In this document: positions 59,564 to 64,000 of the stretch, piece after piece
How positions within the stretch are numbered: position 1 is the first letter of the stretch
Layout: the number at the start of each line of letters is the position of its first letter
Source: Plantago elongata
Lineage: Eukaryota > Streptophyta > Magnoliopsida > Lamiales > Plantaginaceae
Assembly: GCA_036897095.1 (NCBI GenBank)
Contig: JAYMSP010000081.1
Span: 1 to 64,000, forward strand
Direction: 5' to 3'
DNA length: 64,000 bases
The notes under the pieces: generated by a model
Database searches by the model: none
The model's input: the letters and a program-made list of their open reading frames with translations, nothing else
Told to the model about the DNA's origin: nothing
Program-made: the position numbers and the translations under genes

Positions 59564-62437
59564 TCAACTGGGTGGAGTGCCACCAGTTTTCGATGGTTCC
59601 TACAAGCAATGAAGATGCAAGTTCTTAAGATCATATAAACTGTTGAAAACATGACACTAACATATGTGTTACATATACATTTATTTATGTTTAGATAGAG
59701 TATATACCAGCGAGCTACAAGGATCCATGAACTGGAATACGTTGTTCAAAGTCCCAATATTTATAGTTATCCCACTTCCCTGTTCACGAAATGTAATCAG
59801 ATTACAACGTGCAGATTACTCATTTGTTTCTTCATCTACACAAGCGACCACTAACAATAAGTCACGTACCATCACATTCATTCCAGGAGGCACTCCCCGA
59901 AATGGAGCAGAAAAAGGTAGTTGTGGTATCTGCCCTGAAAATAGAGCAGGATGAAACCAAGGAGGTTGAATGCTCGGGATCTCTTGTGCATTTAGAACAT
60001 CACTAGCATTTCCATCTTCAGGTAATTTAGACACTTGACCTTCTGATGTGGCATTTATTATTGGTCTAGAGTCACACACAGGCAATCCCTACAAGATAGC
60101 GCATAGTTTAGTGAACTGAAATAAAGCACGTGAATATACAGTCCATTTTGTTTCCCCGCAGAACCTGCAGCTCAATATAGTCTCCAAAACATAGTAAATA
60201 CTTAACAAGCCTAGAAAATGCAAGATACTATAATTTATGCCATGCTGAGACAGGTTATAGGATGTAAATTTGATGCATTTCCAACACCTACTGATTAGAA
60301 AATGTCAGAAAGAAGTTTATACGCAAAAAATATTAAGACACTGAATAAGAGAAGTGAGATGTAATGATTTCATAAATTTTGAAATACAAATGTTACACCA
60401 ATGTCTCACCACTCTTATTAAATGTTCTTTTACATATTTTGCACAAAAAATATTTTTCAATTATTATGATTTGCCATATGAAACTGATTCCCATCCTGTA
60501 ACCTGAAACAAGTCTCAGTGTATTCAGCTCAACATTTTAGTAGGGCAAAGAAAGAAAGAAAAATACTGCTATACCTCTCCTTGTTTGCCTTGATCTCTAA
60601 ATTGAAACGGCTTGTAAGTAGGACATTTAAGTTGAGTAGGATCGTGACATAGAGGTTGGCTTGGTCCCGAATGAGGTTGGTTTATAGGTTGCGTATTAGG
60701 CCCCTGAGGTTGGTTTGGACCATGTTGAGGTTGCATAATATTAGGCCCCTGAGGTTGGTTTGGACCATGTTGAGGTTGCATAAGATTAGGCCCCTGAGGT
60801 TGGTTTACACCATATTGAGATTGCAATAAATGTGCTGATATAAGATTAAGCAACTGTTGGTTTGGATCGACTTGAGATGGCATATTATTAGGTAAATTTT
60901 GTTGGCCTTGTGCTGCATTCTGAAATGGTGGAACAGTACCAGTCTGAGTATAAGGTATATGCGGTGTGACTGGAGCATTGGCAACCTTTCGGGATGAATG
61001 CTTATCTTTAACCACACGAGGAGCTTGTACCTTCTGTTTGACACCAATTATAAGCCCCTGATCAGTTCAACTAACCAATAAAGCATATATAAACTGGAAC
61101 ACAGGAGTTGCCTAATAATCTTCACACAAGAGCAGGATGCAATGCTCATCCCATTGCAAGATACAAGATCCTAGATTCTTTGTGAATGGTCCATGATTAT
61201 GTATGCATGCATCACTAGAAATGTTAGACAATCTATAAGAGTGAATTGTGTAGACCCCCAATAAAAACTGCAATGCTACTTCACATACCTTAGCATCCTT
61301 GTTAAGAGGTGGGAGTGGGGGAGCCTGGTATCCTCCAGGATTGAACGCACTTTGGTAGGGACGGCTAGTCGTGCCAGAATAAGGTCGAGCAGGTTGGCCA
61401 CACATTGGGTGTGGTGGAAACTGAGGCTTATTGAGGGGCCAAGCCGTGCCAGATTTGGATTGGTTTTGGCCTTCCCATCCGGCACCTGGTTTAGACCTCT
61501 CTAGAAAATAGCAGTAAATGTAAAAGGCATAAACAGAGTGAATACATGAAAAATACATTAGTTTAGTAAGTATAAATTCATTGGCAACTCACTTGAACTT
61601 TCAGCATTCCCTTGTTCTTGTCCTATTTGCCTTTTGTGACTCTGATAGTTATTCATAAAAGGCCCCGTGTTTTTAGGCTGCATTAGTTCAGAGCGATTCC
61701 GAATTAGCAAGCAAGTTTGAGCTTTAAGACCTCAACTTATAGATATTGCATCAGTCACATTCTAATCCAGTTACGAAGCTCTTGCCCCAAAACCCAGAGA
61801 TACTATCAACATACTACTAGCACAGACATCTTTCCCGTTAGCCTTTACATAAGAAAAAGGATCTCAAAGACCTTGTGCATAACAACCCAGAATCAAGCAA
61901 GAATACACCCCAACAGTAGTACGTATAACAAAGCACATCACTTACAATTCGTTCACTATACTTCTACATCCCTACCGAATATATACAATTATAGTAAAAC
62001 AAAGCCAAGCAAACTACACCCTATCGATAGTAGAACAAAGCACATCACATACAATTCGTTCATTGTACTTCTATATGCTACCCGAATCAATATACAATTA
62101 TAGTATAACGAAGCTAAGCAAGACTATTATACCCAAATGTACCCTGAGAACTCAACTACATTGAAGAACCATACCTCAACATTTGACTGACGATCCTCAG
62201 AGTCATCGTCACTATGATCACAAGAGCTGTCTTCTCCACTTTCTTTCTCCTCTTCCGACTCCGTTTCGGTTTCCCCGAGTGCTGAATACACATAACAATA
62301 TTGACACATCATATGAAACATCCCCTCTACCAAATCCAATGGCGAAATAAATACAATATCCGAATCGAAACAAGGAATGAGAACAAATAAAGAAATTACT
62401 TACGTCTATGAAGGTTATGATAATCATGATATCCCAT
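59564..62437 (-). CDS. Pro/Gln/Asn-rich low-complexity protein, function unknown, 8 exons
   Basis: I do not recognise this protein. Exons on the minus strand: 62437-62404, 62281-62175, 61677-61593, 61500-61289, 61033-60575, 60088-59870, 59779-59708, 59599-59564. They join in frame to 407 residues. Residues 1-47 are acidic (GETETESEEEKESGE, HSDDDSED), followed by a basic stretch (NNYQSHKRQIGQ, ERSKPG), then a Pro/Gly/Tyr region (RPYSGTTSRPYQSAFNPGGY) and a Gln/Asn-rich region (QNLPNNMPSQVDPNQQLLNL). Next comes a 15-16-residue repeat (HGPNQPQGPNIMQPQ) in about three copies, and a C-terminal part with PFRGVPPGMNVM and GSGITINIGTLNNVF. No membrane span or signal peptide is seen. Composition is that of a disordered nuclear or RNA-associated protein (inference). 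The start and the last two exons are the least certain: the sequence past the stop may be a spliced 3' UTR. Confidence 0.6.
60690..60835. repeat. Coding tandem repeat, ~48-bp unit, about three copies
   Basis: In the large exon of the unknown gene the minus strand repeats the protein word QPQGPNxMQPQHGPN (about 48 bp per unit). On the plus strand the words GGCCCCTGAGGTTGGTTTGG and CCATGTTGAGGTTGCATAA recur. Units are nearly identical in DNA, so copy number is likely to vary between individuals. The frame is kept because the unit is a multiple of three. Confidence 0.9.
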
Positions 62438-63614
62438 ACTTGATTTCGCAGTCACCGCTAGAATCCTTTCCAACACAATCAAAAAGAAGAAAACAAATGT
62501 CAGTACTAAATTCAATTCAACTGTTTCACCACAAGCAATACACAATGGAATCTATTTGTTCAAAAAACGAAAATAGTGTGAGATGAATTGCAACAAACGA
62601 ATGAAGTATCGAAAATCGGCATCAAGAAGAGATTGAGAGTGAAGATTTACAGAGAAGATTGGGAAAATGTTCACTATTTCTGGAAAAGAGTGCGAATAAT
62701 GAATGAATCAATGCAATTGGGTTATTTATTTATATATAATACGATGAAAATGAGGGAAGCTAGGTTACCTTTCATTTGGGCTTGGCGCCATTACATTGAA
62801 TGCGTCTTTTCGAATTGCATTTCGATTTCAAATTCTACTCCCCGCCTCCACATTAATTAAGTTTCGGTATCGATTCTCGTACTGAATCAACATTATTTAC
62901 CGATTTATTTAAACTATATTATGAATTCAATAAAACCATAGTATTTATTCTGTAAAATATAAAGTTAAAGTTCTATAATAATTTAAATGGAATCGTTTAA
63001 GAATAATTTGTTTAATTTTATATGAACCCTGTTAATAGTTTGAGATGGATATTCTCAAACAACAAGACGTGTGTGCGTTTGTCATTGATATATATATTTA
63101 TTAGTGTTCATTTTTATAACAAGTGAAATTAAGGGGGTAAGTGACATAGAATTCAAATGCTCATTTGAATGGAAATAGCTTCAAATTTCAATCATTTTCA
63201 AAATTGTAATAGTTTCAACTGGCATGTGATGATTTTAGTGTACAATGAACTCCCTCCGTCCCGACATTCTAATCCATTTTATTTGGGTGTTCTTAAAGAA
63301 TAAATATGTTTATTGTTTGTTGTAGAAGATAAATAATGAGATCTGATGGAGTTAATGAGTGTAACTTTTTAAAATCGGATTAGATTAACCGATAATTACA
63401 AAAAGAATAGTGTACTAGATTAGCGAGACGAGTGTTACATCACGGACCAATGACAAAACGAGAAATTTAAACCAGCAACTTAAGCTGAACGTCACAGGCA
63501 CGTAGCTGTAACAAAAAGATATAAATCCCTCTTTGTTTCCAAGTTCAAACGAGTGACAGTACTAGCAAACACCAATTCCAGCTCCACCGTCACCATTCTC
63601 AGATTCGCACAACA
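62438..63614. promoter_or_regulatory. Intergenic region between divergent genes
   Basis: This 1.2-kb region separates the start codons of the minus-strand unknown gene (62437) and the plus-strand gene at 63615, so it serves both as promoter DNA. It holds a degraded Stowaway-like MITE (about 63248-63437). No gene lies inside. Confidence 0.5.
63248..63437. mobile_element. Degraded Stowaway-like MITE
   Basis: The left end ACTCCCTCCGTCCCGACATT is typical, but the right end (TAGATTAGCGAGACGAGTGTT) matches it only loosely when reversed. Size (~190 bp) and AT content fit. It lies ~180 bp upstream of the start codon at 63615. Confidence 0.45.
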
Positions 63615-64000
63615 ATGGGCAAAATCAAAGAGGAATCAGATTACGAACAACTCCGCAAAGCTCGAATTTCAGAAAACCAGGTATCTTCTTCTCCTCATCT
63701 ACATCCAATCTGCTACCTACTCGCAACAATTTTATTCATTTTTAGTCTCCGATGGTGAAATTACCCACAACAGGCTCGATTGGCTTCTCTCGGTCTTGCG
63801 AAAACCGTATCGGAGTTACGGAGCTTAAATTCCTCCTCTTCGTTCAAACCTCGTGTCAAGAAATCGCAGAAACTCGATTGCAGCTCCACCCCTTTGCGCC
63901 GTTCCACTCGATTGAGCGAAAACCCTTCACAAGGTTTATACATTAAATGCTTTTTTTTTTTTGTTTTTTGGAAACGGCAAAGGTGACTCGAACCCCGACC
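63615..64000 (+). CDS. First two exons of a B3-domain or CDCA7-like nuclear protein (partial)
   Basis: Exon 1 is 63615-63680 (MGKIKEESDYEQLRKARISE plus NQ). Exon 2 starts at 63774 (ARLASLGLAKTVSELRSL) and reaches a likely donor near 63933 after STPLRRSTRLSENPS. The gene continues beyond the window. The pattern YExxRxxRIxENxxRLxxLGL, then a basic linker and RRSTRL, is what I remember from the N-termini of B3-domain proteins of the At3g19184/At5g42700 type. It is also shared by CDCA7-like (zf-4CXXC_R1) proteins. The diagnostic domain would lie outside the window, so the choice cannot be made here. Both families are nuclear, and RRSTRL-type basic motifs fit that. Confidence 0.55.

Noticed and set aside
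1-64000. LTR retrotransposons, endogenous virus copies, Polintons
   Set aside because: No reverse transcriptase, integrase, gag or capsid-like frames and no long direct terminal repeats were seen on either strand.
1-64000. CRISPR arrays, operons, bacterial-type systems
   Set aside because: Tandem repeats here have no unique spacers of regular length, and all genes are intron-bearing or typical plant units.

Overview
The window is nuclear DNA of a flowering plant, most likely a eudicot. Genes are split by short GT-AG introns, intergenic DNA is AT-rich, and it carries tRNA-derived SINE-like heads, Stowaway and other MITEs, and small tandem duplications. The recognisable proteins (cytosolic glutamine synthetase, chloroplast stromal processing peptidase, purine permease, LysM receptor kinase, chloroplast Cpn20, FBD-type F-box proteins) are plant families. 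I cannot name the species. I see no operons, CRISPR arrays, complete LTR elements, rRNA genes or convincing tRNA genes. All gene models come from reading splice sites by eye.

Layout. 1-920: at least 2.5 copies of a ~368-bp satellite. 2664-2880: a six-unit AT-rich minisatellite just upstream of a complete ten-exon cytosolic glutamine synthetase gene (3050-5307, +). 8111-19598 (-): a 24-exon gene for the stromal processing peptidase, followed by a likely intron in its 3' UTR. 20194-21007: a 407-bp tandem duplication with an older inner repeat. 21262-22954 (+): a decayed F-box/LRR/FBD gene. 23541-25628 (-): a purine permease. 28519-28843: a TIR element made of GAGCTCG-like words. 30627-33311 (+): a LysM receptor-like kinase with pseudokinase features. 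33704-34075 (-): a small plant-specific gene of unknown function. 37844-38599 (+): a RING-H2 protein. 38797-40243 (+): a second, truncated F-box/LRR/FBD pseudogene. 41112-43054 (-): chloroplast 20-kDa co-chaperonin with a 5'-UTR intron. 43.3-55.7 kb: a gene-poor stretch of about 12 kb with SINE-like heads, MITEs and duplications, including a Stowaway MITE nested inside a larger TIR element. 56036-57140 (+): a Nudix hydrolase behind a long ATG-free leader. 59564-62437 (-): a low-complexity Pro/Gln/Asn-rich protein I do not recognise. 63615-end (+): the first two exons of a gene that may encode a B3-domain or CDCA7-like nuclear protein.

The genes are independent plant transcription units. Three act on plastid protein handling or nitrogen: the processing peptidase matures imported preproteins, Cpn20 assists plastid Cpn60 folding, and glutamine synthetase assimilates ammonium in the cytosol. 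Nothing suggests that they form a functional cluster. I found no clear undescribed system. The best leads are the unknown gene at 59.6-62.4 kb, the promoter-proximal minisatellite of GS1, the nested MITE, the hierarchical tandem duplication at 20-21 kb, and the LysM kinase with an intron and an NFG motif.
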